Source: 62-47 sp051954235
GTDB lineage: Bacteria; Pseudomonadota; Alphaproteobacteria; Rhizobiales; Xanthobacteraceae
Reading direction: 5' to 3'
Assembly (NCBI GenBank): GCA_051954235.1
Contig: JBQCHY010000116.1
Coordinates: forward strand, 62,001 to 126,000
DNA length: 64,000 nucleotides
Below the pieces are notes generated by a model. The model saw nothing but the letters and a program-made list of their open reading frames with translations, did no database searches and was not told the DNA's origin. The position numbers and the translations under genes were made by a program. Below are positions 33,943 to 42,682 of this stretch, piece by piece (position 1 is the first letter of the stretch; the number at the start of each line of letters is the position of its first letter).

Positions 33943-34981
33943 CGAATTTTCCCGATCGGGGCATGCCGAGACGCGAGGCGGCGTCGCCGGCCGCGGCTCC
34001 CTGGTGCTCCCGTTTGATTCGCGAACCAAGTATCACCTCGCGAAGCGTCAGCAGGATGACGGAGATGACAAAGGGAACAATATAGTAAAGCAATCGGAAC
34101 AGCAGCATGCCGGCCAGCAGTTCTTCCTTGTCCATCTGCCACAGGCCGACCAGCATGGCGGCGTCGAACACGCCGAGCCCGCCCGGCGAATGGCTGGCGA
34201 AGCCGAGCAAGGTCGCCGAGACGAAGATCACCGCCACCACGACAAAGCCGAGATTGGGTTCGTCCGGCACCAGCATGTACATCGCCAGCGCGCAGAAGCC
34301 GAGATCGACGATGCCGATGGCGATTTGCAGCAAGGTGAGCCCGCCGCCCGGCAGCACCACCGCCCACGGGCCGCGGCCGATGGTGCGCGGCGCCATCGAC
34401 ACCCAGACGACGTAGCCTGCGAGCGTCAGCAGAATCGCGAAAGCGACGATGCGGTTGAGCCACGGCGGCAGTTGATCGACCGCCGACGCCGCTTCCGGAT
34501 GATAGGCGATGCCCATGCCGAGCACGGCGGCATTGCCGAGCCAGAAGGTCAGTCCGGCGACAAAACAGATTTTCGTCACATCGATCGCGCTCAGGCCGCA
34601 CGACGAATAGATGCGATAGCGCACCGCGCCGCCGGTGAAGGCGCTGGCGCCGACGTTATGCCCCACCGAATAGCTGGTGAATGCCGCCAGCGCGCTGATC
34701 CGATAGGGCACCTCGGGGTGGCCGATGGTGCGCAGCGCGAACAGATCGTAAAATGTCAGGGTGAAATAGCTCGCGGCGACGAACAGCGCCGCCAGCCCGA
34801 TCGAGTGCAGGTCGCCGCGCCCAAGCGCATCGATCACCTTGTCGACGTCGATGGTCCGCAGCAGGTGGAACAGGATGTAGCAGGCGATGGCGATGACTGT
34901 GAGGCTGACGAGCACTCCCAGCCGGTGCAGGACTTGCTTGTCGCGCAGAACCTCCAGCGTCCTGCGAATTAGATCCTGCAT
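33926..34981 (-). CDS. LPG-synthase-TM / YbhN-type (UPF0104) membrane protein
   Basis: A 351-residue integral membrane protein with about eight segments. Features of the lysylphosphatidylglycerol synthase transmembrane (YbhN) family: YSVGHNVGASAFTGGAVRYR, FASHSPGGLGVFDAAML and LLLFRLLYYIVPF. Such proteins are suspected lipid flippases. It lacks the soluble aminoacyl-transfer domain, so it does not make lysyl-PG. Its end overlaps the phoR start, so lipid handling may be tied to phosphate status; that is inference. Confidence 0.88.
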   Translation of the reverse strand: MQDLIRRTLEVLRDKQVLHRLGVLVSLTVIAIACYILFHLLRTIDVDKVIDALGRGDLHSIGLAALFVAASYFTLTFYDLFALRTIGHPEVPYRISALAAFTSYSVGHNVGASAFTGGAVRYRIYSSCGLSAIDVTKICFVAGLTFWLGNAAVLGMGIAYHPEAASAVDQLPPWLNRIVAFAILLTLAGYVVWVSMAPRTIGRGPWAVVLPGGGLTLLQIAIGIVDLGFCALAMYMLVPDEPNLGFVVVAVIFVSATLLGFASHSPGGLGVFDAAMLVGLWQMDKEELLAGMLLFRLLYYIVPFVISVILLTLREVILGSRIKREHQGAAAGDAASRLGMPRSGKFGDTGA

Positions 34982-35478
34982 CTCGACCTCGAATGGCGAT
35001 CCGGCGCGGCATCTGCCCCCGCGACGACGCGCGCCCCGCCTCTGCCGTGGTAGCGTGTTTTGGCGCGAAGGAAAATCAAATCGCCTGCATCACGCGTAGA
35101 TTCCGATCCCCTTTTAAAGGCATCCCGTTAAAGGCTTGTGGTCAAAACATTGTCACCGGCCATCCCGCCGTCAACCCCACGCCACCGCGCTCGCCCCGCG
35201 TCAGAGTGAGGCAGCGAGATCCCGGCTGGAACACGGTGCATCCAGAGTATGTTTCCGCCTTTGACGAAAACACCTGCCATGAGGCTCCGCGCGCTCCCTC
35301 TCCCCGGGAAGGGCGTTCACGCCCGTCTTCGACGGGCTATGGGGAGAGGGTTGGGGTGAGGGGTTACAACCTCGATGATGCTCGATCCCCATCGCCCGGA
35401 GCCTTCGGCTCCGACCTCTCCCCGGTGGGGAGAGGTGACGTTCCGCTCCGGAGAGATTCATTACCTGGCGATCATGCC
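34982..35478. other. Intergenic region, 497 bases
   Basis: No supported gene. It holds a GC-rich leader next to the YbhN-type gene, a CCCCTTTTAAAGGCATCCC palindromic patch near 35112, and a large family B repeat at 35295-35438. The small open frames here are repeat-derived. Confidence 0.6.
35295..35438. repeat. Family B palindromic repeat with inserted module
   Basis: CTCCCTCTCCCCGGGAAGGGC, an extra hairpin TTCACGCCCGTCTTCGACGGG, GGTTGGGGTGAGGGG, hairpin GGAGCCTTCGGCTCC and closing CCCCGGTGGGGAGAGG. Longer than the other copies because of the extra CCCGTCTTCGACGGG-type hairpin. Confidence 0.8.
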
Positions 35479-35814
35479 CTAGTTTGTCGGCCCCGGCGGA
35501 TCGGATCGCACCGGGATACGCCCGGCGGCCATCTGCCGCGCCACCAGGCGGTCGCGCAACGCCGAGCCGACCGCGCAGCCGATCAGATAGGCGGCAAACA
35601 TGACCAGACCAAGATCGAGCCAATAGCCGAAACGACCCGGAACGACCCGGGCTACCGCAACGCCGATGACAACCGCCAGCACCAGCGCGATCGCCTGCGC
35701 GGTCTTCTTCGACAGGCCCTCGCCGTGCTGGACCACGGAAATCCAGCCCATCGCCAGCCCGAGCAGCAGCGCCCCGACCAGCCAACCCCAGTGAAAAGTC
35801 ACCAAAACCGTCAT
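35479..35814 (-). CDS. Small membrane protein of unknown function
   Basis: A 111-residue protein with three hydrophobic segments (LVGALLLGLAMGWISVV; AIALVLAVVIGVAVARVV; WLDLGLVMFAAYLIGCAVGSAL) and a charged C-terminal tail RDRLVARQMAAGRIPVRSDP. No family is recognised. It begins 4 bases after the stop of the OmpA/BON gene and so is very probably its partner in the same transcript. Confidence 0.75.
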   Translation of the reverse strand: MTVLVTFHWGWLVGALLLGLAMGWISVVQHGEGLSKKTAQAIALVLAVVIGVAVARVVPGRFGYWLDLGLVMFAAYLIGCAVGSALRDRLVARQMAAGRIPVRSDPPGPTN

Positions 35815-35818
35815 CGCG

Positions 35819-37213
35819 TCACCTCACCAGGAAATCGATGCGGCGGTTCTTCGCCTTGCCGTCCTCGGTTCCGTTATCGGCCACCGGCACGGAACTGCCT
35901 TGCCCCGAGGTCTTGAAGCGGTCGGCGGGCAATCCCGCCTTGACCAGATAGTCGGCTACCGCCTTGGCGCGGGCTTCCGACAGCGCCTGATTGGCGGCCG
36001 CGTCGCCGTCGCCGTCGGTGTGGCCGATGATCTCGATCCCGGCGGCCGGGCAGCGCAGCGCGATCTCGGCGAGGCGATCCAGCAAACCGGCGGAGTCCAC
36101 ATTGATGGTCGCGCTGCCGGATTCGAAACGGATGCGGCCCTGCCCCAGCACTTCCGAGAACAGCCGCTGGCACACGCTGGCATCGACCGGCGCGGCGGCC
36201 GGCTTCACCGACACCTCGGCCTTGGCCTTCCAGCCTTCCGGGAGTTCCTTGGCGAGGCTTTGACGGATCTGGTTGGCGGCGCCGTCGAACAGCGCGTCGC
36301 CCGACAGCTTCACCTCGCGGTCGGCGATTTCCAGCGAACCGGTCGAAAGCCGCGACAGCGCGCCGAGCGCGCGGGTGACGGCGTCGGCAAAACCCTTCGG
36401 CGCACCGATGCTGGCCTTGAGATTGTCCGTCACCTTCTCGCCGAAAAACTTGCGTTCCGCCGCCTCGACCAGCGCCGCATGTACCTTGTTGTCGGGCACA
36501 TAGCCGTTGAGGGTCAGCGTACCGCCGACCGGATCCTTGTTGGCCTGAAACACGTAAGGCGGCGCGGCGATATCGTTGGCGGCGACCGAGTAGCCCTCGG
36601 GAAGATTGCGCAGGCTCGCCCAGATCGCCTCCCGGCCGCCGAGTTCGCGCGCCATGCCGGCAAGGCTGACCGACTTGTCGGACAGCGTCACCTTGCCTTC
36701 TTTCAGCCGTGCGACCTGTTCGATCAACAGCAGCACCGCGGCATCGAACCGCGACGGCGCGCCGCGCGCGAAGCCGGTGTGGTCCACCACCTCGACGCCG
36801 TTGAGCGCGGCCTTCGCCGCTTCCTGCAACCGCGCCTTGATCGCCGGCAATGGCGTGCTGCCACTCAGCGTCACCCGCACCACGTCGCGCTGCGCGGTCC
36901 ACACATATGGCTTGGCTTCGGGCACCAGCCGGGTGTTGTCGTTGACCAGCCGAACGCCGGGCACGCCCTCCACCGAGGTCAGCGCGCTGCGACGTCCTTC
37001 CTCCGAAAAGGCATCTGCGGAAAACGTGACGTCACGCCCTGCGACGGCGATCCGGGTTTTATCGAGCACATCGCTCTTGAGCGCGGCAACGGTCGAGGCC
37101 GCAAGCTCCTGTTCCAGCGGAACGGTGTCGTACCACGCCGCGAGGCACCACAACACGGCAAGCGGAATGAGACCCGGCCACCACTTCCTGCTCCACCTGA
37201 AAAGTCCGCGCAT
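35819..37213 (-). CDS. OmpA-family protein with BON-like repeats
   Basis: A 464-residue envelope protein. One N-terminal membrane anchor (WWPGLIPLAVLWCLAAWY), then repeated BON-like stretches (LKSDVLDKTRIAVAGRDVTF; LQEAAKAALNGVEVV; GGTLTLNGYVPDNKVHAALV; SLEIADREVKLSGDALF), then an OmpA peptidoglycan-binding domain with IEIIGHTDGDGDAAANQALS and GKAKNRRIDFLVR. The BON-plus-OmpA plan recalls ArfA/Rv0899 of mycobacteria. It likely ties the inner membrane to peptidoglycan. Confidence 0.87.
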   Translation of the reverse strand: MRGLFRWSRKWWPGLIPLAVLWCLAAWYDTVPLEQELAASTVAALKSDVLDKTRIAVAGRDVTFSADAFSEEGRRSALTSVEGVPGVRLVNDNTRLVPEAKPYVWTAQRDVVRVTLSGSTPLPAIKARLQEAAKAALNGVEVVDHTGFARGAPSRFDAAVLLLIEQVARLKEGKVTLSDKSVSLAGMARELGGREAIWASLRNLPEGYSVAANDIAAPPYVFQANKDPVGGTLTLNGYVPDNKVHAALVEAAERKFFGEKVTDNLKASIGAPKGFADAVTRALGALSRLSTGSLEIADREVKLSGDALFDGAANQIRQSLAKELPEGWKAKAEVSVKPAAAPVDASVCQRLFSEVLGQGRIRFESGSATINVDSAGLLDRLAEIALRCPAAGIEIIGHTDGDGDAAANQALSEARAKAVADYLVKAGLPADRFKTSGQGSSVPVADNGTEDGKAKNRRIDFLVR

Positions 37214-37455
37214 TCGATTCCCTACGGGTCCTGAACCGGAGTGAAAACAAATGCTTGAGATGCTGTCAATTTCGAAATGCGGTGCGGTGACGCAGTCGCC
37301 ACAGTCTCCCCGCCCGAAGGTTGTCCGGCACCGTAAACAAGGTAGGGTTGTGCCGCTTTTTTAACGGGTTTTCGTGTAGCACCGTCGCAACCGCCACGCC
37401 CAAGCCCTTCGAACGATCCTTTCAAACGGCGGGACCGGATTTAAAGACGATTGCA

Positions 37456-38514
37456 ATGAAGCAACTCCGCGATCGCGTCATCCGCTCCGGCCTCGGCGCA
37501 TTGCATGTCAGCGGCGCGCATCGGCTGTTGCGGCCGATGCTGGCGGGTGTCGGCAACATCTTCATGCTGCATCATGTCCGGCCGCGCCGCGACGTGCCGT
37601 TCCAGCCGAATCATCATCTGGAAATCACGCCCGAATTTCTGCGCGCGACGCTGAAGCACGTCCGCGCGCTCGGCATCGACATCGTCACGCTCGACGAGAT
37701 GCAACGCCGCCTCGCCGCGCGCGACTTCGCGCGCCGCTTCGTTGCGTTCACCTTCGACGATGGCTATCGCGACAACCGCGACTACGCCGCACCCGTGATG
37801 CGCGAATTCGACGCGCCCTTCACCGTCTATGTCGCCAGCGATTTCGCCGACGGCATCGGCCGGCTGTGGTGGGTGGCGCTGGAGCGGGTGGTGACCTACG
37901 CCGACACCGTCGACGTCATCATCGACAAGGTGGCGACCCGCCTCGACACCTCGACGCTCGAGGGCAAGCGCGAGGCCTTCGCGATCCTGCACGACTGGCT
38001 GCGCCGGCTGCCCGACAGCGCCACGCTCCGCCACGAGATGACGTCGCTGTGCCTGCGCCACGGCGTCGACGAAGACGCGATCAGCCGCGAGCTCTGCCTG
38101 TCATGGGACGAATGGCAGGCGTTCGCCGCGGAGCCGCTGCTCACCGTCGGCGCGCATACCGTCACCCACGACAACCTGGCCAAGCAGAGCGAGACCTCGG
38201 CGCTGCGCGAGATCACCACCAACCGCGCCGATATCGAAGCCGCGTTGCAGCGGCCGGTCCGCCATCTCGCTTATCCCTATGGCGACAAGGCCGCCGCCGG
38301 TCCGCGCGAGTTCGCGCTGGCAAAACGCGCCGGCTTCGACACCGCCGTGACCACCCGCCCGGGTATGGTGTTCGCCGGCAACGCCGCGCATCCGACGGCG
38401 CTGCCGCGCATCTCGCTCAACGGCAACTATCAGGACGAACGCTTCCTGCCGGTCCTGACCTCCGGCGCCGCCACAGCGTTGTGGAACAGATTCCGCCGCG
38501 TCGACGTCGCCTGA
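37456..38514 (+). CDS. Polysaccharide deacetylase family protein
   Basis: A 352-residue carbohydrate esterase 4-like protein. FMLHHVRPRRD, the metal/base motif FVAFTFDDGYRDN, TVGAHTVTHDNLAK and the C-terminal LAYPYGDKAAAG follow the NodB-homology order. There is no signal peptide, so it may act on a cytoplasmic or lipid-linked glycan. ATG 37456 begins the conserved part; the open frame to 37321 is low-complexity upstream sequence. It is divergent from the OmpA gene. Confidence 0.88.
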   Translation: MKQLRDRVIRSGLGALHVSGAHRLLRPMLAGVGNIFMLHHVRPRRDVPFQPNHHLEITPEFLRATLKHVRALGIDIVTLDEMQRRLAARDFARRFVAFTFDDGYRDNRDYAAPVMREFDAPFTVYVASDFADGIGRLWWVALERVVTYADTVDVIIDKVATRLDTSTLEGKREAFAILHDWLRRLPDSATLRHEMTSLCLRHGVDEDAISRELCLSWDEWQAFAAEPLLTVGAHTVTHDNLAKQSETSALREITTNRADIEAALQRPVRHLAYPYGDKAAAGPREFALAKRAGFDTAVTTRPGMVFAGNAAHPTALPRISLNGNYQDERFLPVLTSGAATALWNRFRRVDVA

Positions 38515-38647
38515 TCCGCCGTTCCTCACCTTGACTCGCCATGCGGGGCGGGGACCGGATTTTTATTTTGACGCGTTTTCTTGACGCGAACCGGTGTCCA
38601 CTTCGCTTGAAAACGCTATAAATCCCCCCTCATCAATGGGAGGCACC

Positions 38648-39457
38648 ATGTTCAAGGATCTGTTTTCACTCAAGGGTCGCGTCGCGCTGGTGACCGGCGG
38701 GTCGCGCGGTATCGGCAAGATGATCGCCGGCGGCTTTCTCGCCTACGGCGCGTCGAAGGTTTACATCACCGCGCGCAAGGCCGGCCCCTGCGAGGAGACG
38801 GCGAAGGAACTGACTGCCGCCTATGACGGCGAGTGCATCGCGCTGCCGATCGACATGGCGACGGTCGAGGGCTGCAACAAGCTCGCCGAGGAATTCATGA
38901 AGCGCGAGCAAAAGCTCGACATCCTCGTCAACAACGCCGGCGCGGCCTGGGGCTCGACCTTCGACGAGTTTCCCGAAGCCGGCTGGGACAAGGTGATGAA
39001 CCTCAACGTCAAGTCGCTGTTCTTCCTCACCAAGGCGCTGGCGGGACCGCTGCGCGCGGCGGCGACGAAGGAAAAGCCCGGCAAGGTCATCAACATCGCC
39101 TCGGTCGACGGTCTTTCGGTCAATCCGATGGAGACCTACTCCTATCAGGCCAGCAAGGCGGCGGTGATTCACCTGACCCGGCGCATGGCGGCGAAACTCA
39201 TTCAGGACCATATCGCGGTGACCGCGATCTGCCCCGGAGCGTTCGCTTCCGACATGAACCGCGCCGCGCGCGACCAGGCCGACCATATCTCGCAATGGAT
39301 TCCGGCCAAGCGCATCGGCGACGACGAGGACATGGCCGGCCTCGCCGTCTTCCTCGCCGCGCGCTCCGGCGACTACATGGTCGGCAACGCCATCGCCATC
39401 GACGGCGGCATCGTCTACGCGAATCTGAGCGTGCCGGTGTCGGGCGAGCAGACATAG
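38648..39457 (+). CDS. Short-chain dehydrogenase/reductase
   Basis: A 269-residue classical SDR: cofactor motif TGGSRGIG, DILVNNAGAAWG, catalytic Ser in INIASVDGLS and YSYQASKAA with the Y-x3-K pair, then AICPGAFASDMN. It resembles RhlG/FabG-like NADPH reductases. ATG 38648 has GGGAGG upstream. The specific substrate is unknown; it lies just before the box genes but on the opposite strand. Confidence 0.9.
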   Translation: MFKDLFSLKGRVALVTGGSRGIGKMIAGGFLAYGASKVYITARKAGPCEETAKELTAAYDGECIALPIDMATVEGCNKLAEEFMKREQKLDILVNNAGAAWGSTFDEFPEAGWDKVMNLNVKSLFFLTKALAGPLRAAATKEKPGKVINIASVDGLSVNPMETYSYQASKAAVIHLTRRMAAKLIQDHIAVTAICPGAFASDMNRAARDQADHISQWIPAKRIGDDEDMAGLAVFLAARSGDYMVGNAIAIDGGIVYANLSVPVSGEQT

Positions 39458-39474
39458 TCTCCCGCTGCGTCGAC

Positions 39475-39618
39475 CCCTCACCCACCTTCGCTTTCGCGAA
39501 GGCACCCTCTCCCGCAAGGGGAGAGGGAAGAGGGTGTCGCGGCAATGCAGCGGACGCCAGTTACCCTCTCCCCTTGCGGGAGAGGGTGGATCGCCGGAGG
39601 CGAGCCGGGTGAGGGGTG
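39475..39618. repeat. Family B palindromic repeat pair
   Basis: CCTTCGCTTTCGCGAAGG and CCCTCTCCCGCAAGGGGAGAG are followed by the mirror CTCTCCCCTTGCGGGAGAGGG and GCCGGGTGAGGGG. It lies between the convergent SDR and boxA genes. Confidence 0.82.
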
Positions 39619-39636
39619 AGCCGCATATGCCGCCCC

Positions 39637-40830
39637 TCAATACGTCTCCACGTGATAACGGCCGTTGTCGCGCATTTCGGTCTTCAATGTCGCCCAATTC
39701 AGCGACGCGCTGCGGCACACGTCGGCGAAGGCCTCATCCACGCCGCTTTCCATGCCCTTGAGCCCGCAGATGTAGACATGCGTGCTCGCATTGCCGAGCA
39801 ACGTCGCGATCTGCGCGGATTCCGAACGGATGCGGTCCTGCACGTAGACACGCGGCGCGCCGGCGACGCGCGAGTAACAGAAATACTTGCCGAGTAGTTT
39901 TTCCGGCACCTTCTGCAACGGACCGAAATACGGCAATTCCTCCGGTCGTCGCGCGCCGAAGAACAACAGCAACCGCCCGGCCGCATCCGGCATGGCGCGG
40001 CGGCGGCGTTCGGTGAAGCCGCGGAACGGCGCCGAGCCGGTGCCGGTGCAGATCATGATGATGTTCGCCGCCGGATCGTTCGGATGCAGGAAGGTCGCGC
40101 CGAACGGTCCCGTCACGTCCACCTTGGCGCCGCGCGGCAGGTCGCACAGATAGTTCGAGCACACGCCCCGCGGCTCGCGCTTCACCGTGAGCGCGAGGTT
40201 GTTGGTATTGGGCCGTTCGCCGTCGCGCGAACTCGCCACCGAATACAGCCGCACCAGATGCGGCTTGCCTTCGGCATCCGTGCCCGGCGCGACGATGCCG
40301 ATGCTCTGGCCTTCCAGCACCGGGAACGGTTGGTCGCCAAAGTCCAAGATAATGTGGCGCACGTCGGAATCGGCATCCGCATGCGTAAGGCGGAAATTGC
40401 CGGTCACCGTCGCGACTGCCGGCTTGCCGCGATTGTAGAGATTGACGGTCGGCTTGCTGGCGGAGTGCGGAGCAACCGCCTTGCCGCCCAACCCCTTGCG
40501 CGCCTCGTCGAGCAGCGCGCCGATTTCGTCCTCCAGTGCCTCGACTGCACCGCCGGCATCCTCGCTCGCAACCTCCTCCTGCGCCGGCAGATCGCTCCAC
40601 GAGAACTGATCCTCCAGCGAATACGGTTTTGAGACCACGCGCCAGTTGTCGATCGCGCCGGTCGGGCACGGCGAGATGCAGTCCATGCAGTAATTGCAGA
40701 TATCGACGTTCACCACATAGTTGTTGTCGTCATGGGTGATGGCGTCGATCGGACAGGTTTCCTCACAGGTGTTGCACCGGATGCAGATCTCCGGATCGAT
40801 CAAGTGCTGCTTTTTGAGGGGAGCGTTCAT
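39637..40830 (-). CDS. boxA: Benzoyl-CoA 2,3-epoxidase reductase subunit BoxA
   Basis: A 397-residue NADPH-dependent reductase that feeds electrons to BoxB. Two [4Fe-4S] motifs at the N-terminus: C16/C19/C22/C26 (CIRCNTCEETCP) and C45/C48/C51/C55 (CNYCMDCISPCP). After a linker comes a ferredoxin-NADP reductase domain with RLYSVASSR (FAD), GVCSNYLCDL and MICTGTGSAPFRG (NADPH), and the end YHVETY. It is separated from boxB by a family B repeat. Confidence 0.95.
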   Translation of the reverse strand: MNAPLKKQHLIDPEICIRCNTCEETCPIDAITHDDNNYVVNVDICNYCMDCISPCPTGAIDNWRVVSKPYSLEDQFSWSDLPAQEEVASEDAGGAVEALEDEIGALLDEARKGLGGKAVAPHSASKPTVNLYNRGKPAVATVTGNFRLTHADADSDVRHIILDFGDQPFPVLEGQSIGIVAPGTDAEGKPHLVRLYSVASSRDGERPNTNNLALTVKREPRGVCSNYLCDLPRGAKVDVTGPFGATFLHPNDPAANIIMICTGTGSAPFRGFTERRRRAMPDAAGRLLLFFGARRPEELPYFGPLQKVPEKLLGKYFCYSRVAGAPRVYVQDRIRSESAQIATLLGNASTHVYICGLKGMESGVDEAFADVCRSASLNWATLKTEMRDNGRYHVETY

Positions 40831-40858
40831 GGGTGCGATCTCTCACCGGGCACGAATA

Positions 40859-40991
40859 CCCTCTCCCCTTGCGGGAGAGGGTGGATCGCCGAAGCGGAGC
40901 GAAGGCGAGCCGGGTGAGGGGTCAATGGAAATGGAGAACCCCTCACCCGCCCTCACTTCGTTCGGGCACCCTCTCCCGCAAGGGGAGAGGG
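40859..40991. repeat. Family B palindromic repeat between boxB and boxA
   Basis: CCCTCTCCCCTTGCGGGAGAG with GCCGGGTGAGGGG is mirrored by CCCCTCACCCGCC and CCCTCTCCCGCAAGGGGAGAG. It lies between two subunit genes of one enzyme. Confidence 0.83.
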
Positions 40992-40998
40992 ACATACG

Positions 40999-42444
40999 TT
41001 ACGCCGCGATCTTCACATACTCGAAATCGCCGGGCTTGTTGTCGATGCCGACTTTCGGCGCGGCGATCCAGTTCGCGAACTGGCCGGGCTCGCTCACCGG
41101 GGTCATCAAGGACTCGATGAAATCGCCGTCCGCCTTCGAGGGCAGATAGTCGTCGCGCACCTTGGCCCACTCGGCATCGCCGAGCAGAATGCCCTTCGGC
41201 GTCGCATTGATGCTCTTGAATTCGCCGATGTCACGATGGAACGCGGTGTGCGGCAATTCCAGCCGGAAGTTGACGCCGGCCTTCTCGATGATCTTGTTCC
41301 AGCGCTCGACGCCCTTGGCGCAATCCTGCGTGTAGTCGTCGCGCAGCCGCATGTTGAGCGCGGTGAGCGCGGGCTCGTCCACCATGGTGATCTTGCCGTC
41401 GACCAGCTTCGCCACCGGATAGACGTCGTTGGTGAGGCGATGATCGTCGTCGATCTTGGTTTCCTGGAAGCGGCCCTTCAGTCCGGCATTGTAGAAGTTG
41501 GCGGCGTTGGTGGAGACTTCCGAGCCGAACAGGTCGAGCGACAGCGAATAATGCAGGTTCATCTTCTTCTGAATGGTCGGCAGATCGATGACGCCGAGCG
41601 CGCGGACCTTCTCGATCTCGTTCGGGTCCTCAATGCCGGCCGCCTTCATCGCCTCGCAGGTCCGCTGCAACACGCGGCCGACGCCGGTTTCGCCGACGAA
41701 CATGTGATGCGCCTCTTCCGTCAGCATGAAGCGGCAGGTGCGCGACAGCGGATCGAAGCCGGACTGCGCCAGCGACTCAAGTTGCATCTTGCCGTCGCGA
41801 TCGGTGAAGAAGGTGAACATGAAGAACGACAGCCAGTCCGGCGTCGCCTCGTTGAACGCGCCGAGCATGCGCGGCGCGTCCTCGTCGCCGGAGCGGCGGC
41901 GCAGCAGATCGTCGGCTTCCTCGCGACCATCACGGCCGAAGTATTTTTGCAGCAGGTAGACCATCGCCCAGAGGTGTCGGCCTTCCTCGACGTTGACCTG
42001 AAAGAGGTTGCGCATGTCGTAGAGCGACGGCGCGGTCTTGCCGAGATGGCGCTGCTGCTCGACCGACGCCGGCTCGGTGTCGCCCTGAATCACCACGAGG
42101 CGGCGCAGCATGGCGCGATATTCGCCCGGCACTTCCTGCCACGCGGCCACGCCCTTGTGCTCGCCGAAGTTCACCTTGCGCTCGGTATCCTGCGGCGCCA
42201 GCAGCACGCCCCAGCGATAGTCCGGCATCTTGACGTAGTCGAACTTCGCCCAGCCTTTCGGATCGACGCTGACCGCCGTGCGCAAATACACCAGCGATTC
42301 CTGGAAACCGTCCGGCCCCATGTCGTTCCACCAGTCGAGATAGCCGGGATGCCAGCCCTCCAGTGCCTTCAGCACCTGACGGTCGGAGGCGAGATCGACG
42401 TTGTTCGGAATTTTCGTGGTGTAGTCGACGTTCATGATGTTCAT
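40999..42444 (-). CDS. boxB: Benzoyl-CoA 2,3-epoxidase oxygenase subunit BoxB
   Basis: A 481-residue di-iron epoxidase acting on benzoyl-CoA with O2. Ligand-type motifs of the family: LFQVNVEEGRHLWAMVYLL (E-x2-H) and FMLTEEAHHMFVGETGV (E-x2-H). Length and the FFMFTFFTDRDGKMQLESL segment match BoxB. The ATG at 42444 follows GGGAG. Together with BoxA it forms 2,3-epoxybenzoyl-CoA, the step that marks the aerobic CoA route. Confidence 0.97.
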   Translation of the reverse strand: MNIMNVDYTTKIPNNVDLASDRQVLKALEGWHPGYLDWWNDMGPDGFQESLVYLRTAVSVDPKGWAKFDYVKMPDYRWGVLLAPQDTERKVNFGEHKGVAAWQEVPGEYRAMLRRLVVIQGDTEPASVEQQRHLGKTAPSLYDMRNLFQVNVEEGRHLWAMVYLLQKYFGRDGREEADDLLRRRSGDEDAPRMLGAFNEATPDWLSFFMFTFFTDRDGKMQLESLAQSGFDPLSRTCRFMLTEEAHHMFVGETGVGRVLQRTCEAMKAAGIEDPNEIEKVRALGVIDLPTIQKKMNLHYSLSLDLFGSEVSTNAANFYNAGLKGRFQETKIDDDHRLTNDVYPVAKLVDGKITMVDEPALTALNMRLRDDYTQDCAKGVERWNKIIEKAGVNFRLELPHTAFHRDIGEFKSINATPKGILLGDAEWAKVRDDYLPSKADGDFIESLMTPVSEPGQFANWIAAPKVGIDNKPGDFEYVKIAA

Positions 42445-42469
42445 GGCGTACTCCCTGCATCTTCTGATC

Positions 42470-42554
42470 CGTCATTGCGAGGAGCGAAGCGACGAAGCAA
42501 TCCAGTTCTTGCTTTCGTGGCTTACTGGATTGCTTCGCTGCGCTCGCAAAGACG
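42470..42554. repeat. Family C palindromic repeat between boxC and boxB
   Basis: CGTCATTGCGAGGAGCG and GCAATCCAG are mirrored by CTGGATTGCTTCGCTGCGC and CTCGCAAAGACG. It lies directly beside a family A repeat (42595-42672). Confidence 0.85.
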
Positions 42555-42594
42555 ACGACTTAAGTTTCTCAACCCTCGACCTCTCGTCATGCCC

Positions 42595-42672
42595 GGGCTT
42601 GACCCGGGCATCCACGTCTTCCTTGGTCTCGCAAGAAGGACGTGGATGGCCGGGACGAGCCCGGCCATGACG
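42595..42672. repeat. Family A palindromic repeat between boxC and boxB
   Basis: CGTCATGCCCGGGCTTGACC and GGGCATCCACGTC are mirrored by GACGTGGATGGCCGGGACGA and GGCCATGACGG. With the adjacent family C repeat it fills the 238-base boxC-boxB gap. Confidence 0.86.
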
Positions 42673-42682
42673 GTGACAATAA

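Noticed and set aside
32686..34017. 443-codon plus-strand frame across phoR
   Set aside because: Arg/His-rich translation with no motif, antisense to phoR.
33943..34029. Upstream phoR start
   Set aside because: It would lie 104 bases inside the preceding gene with low-complexity codons; GTG 33942 gives a usual PhoR N-terminus.
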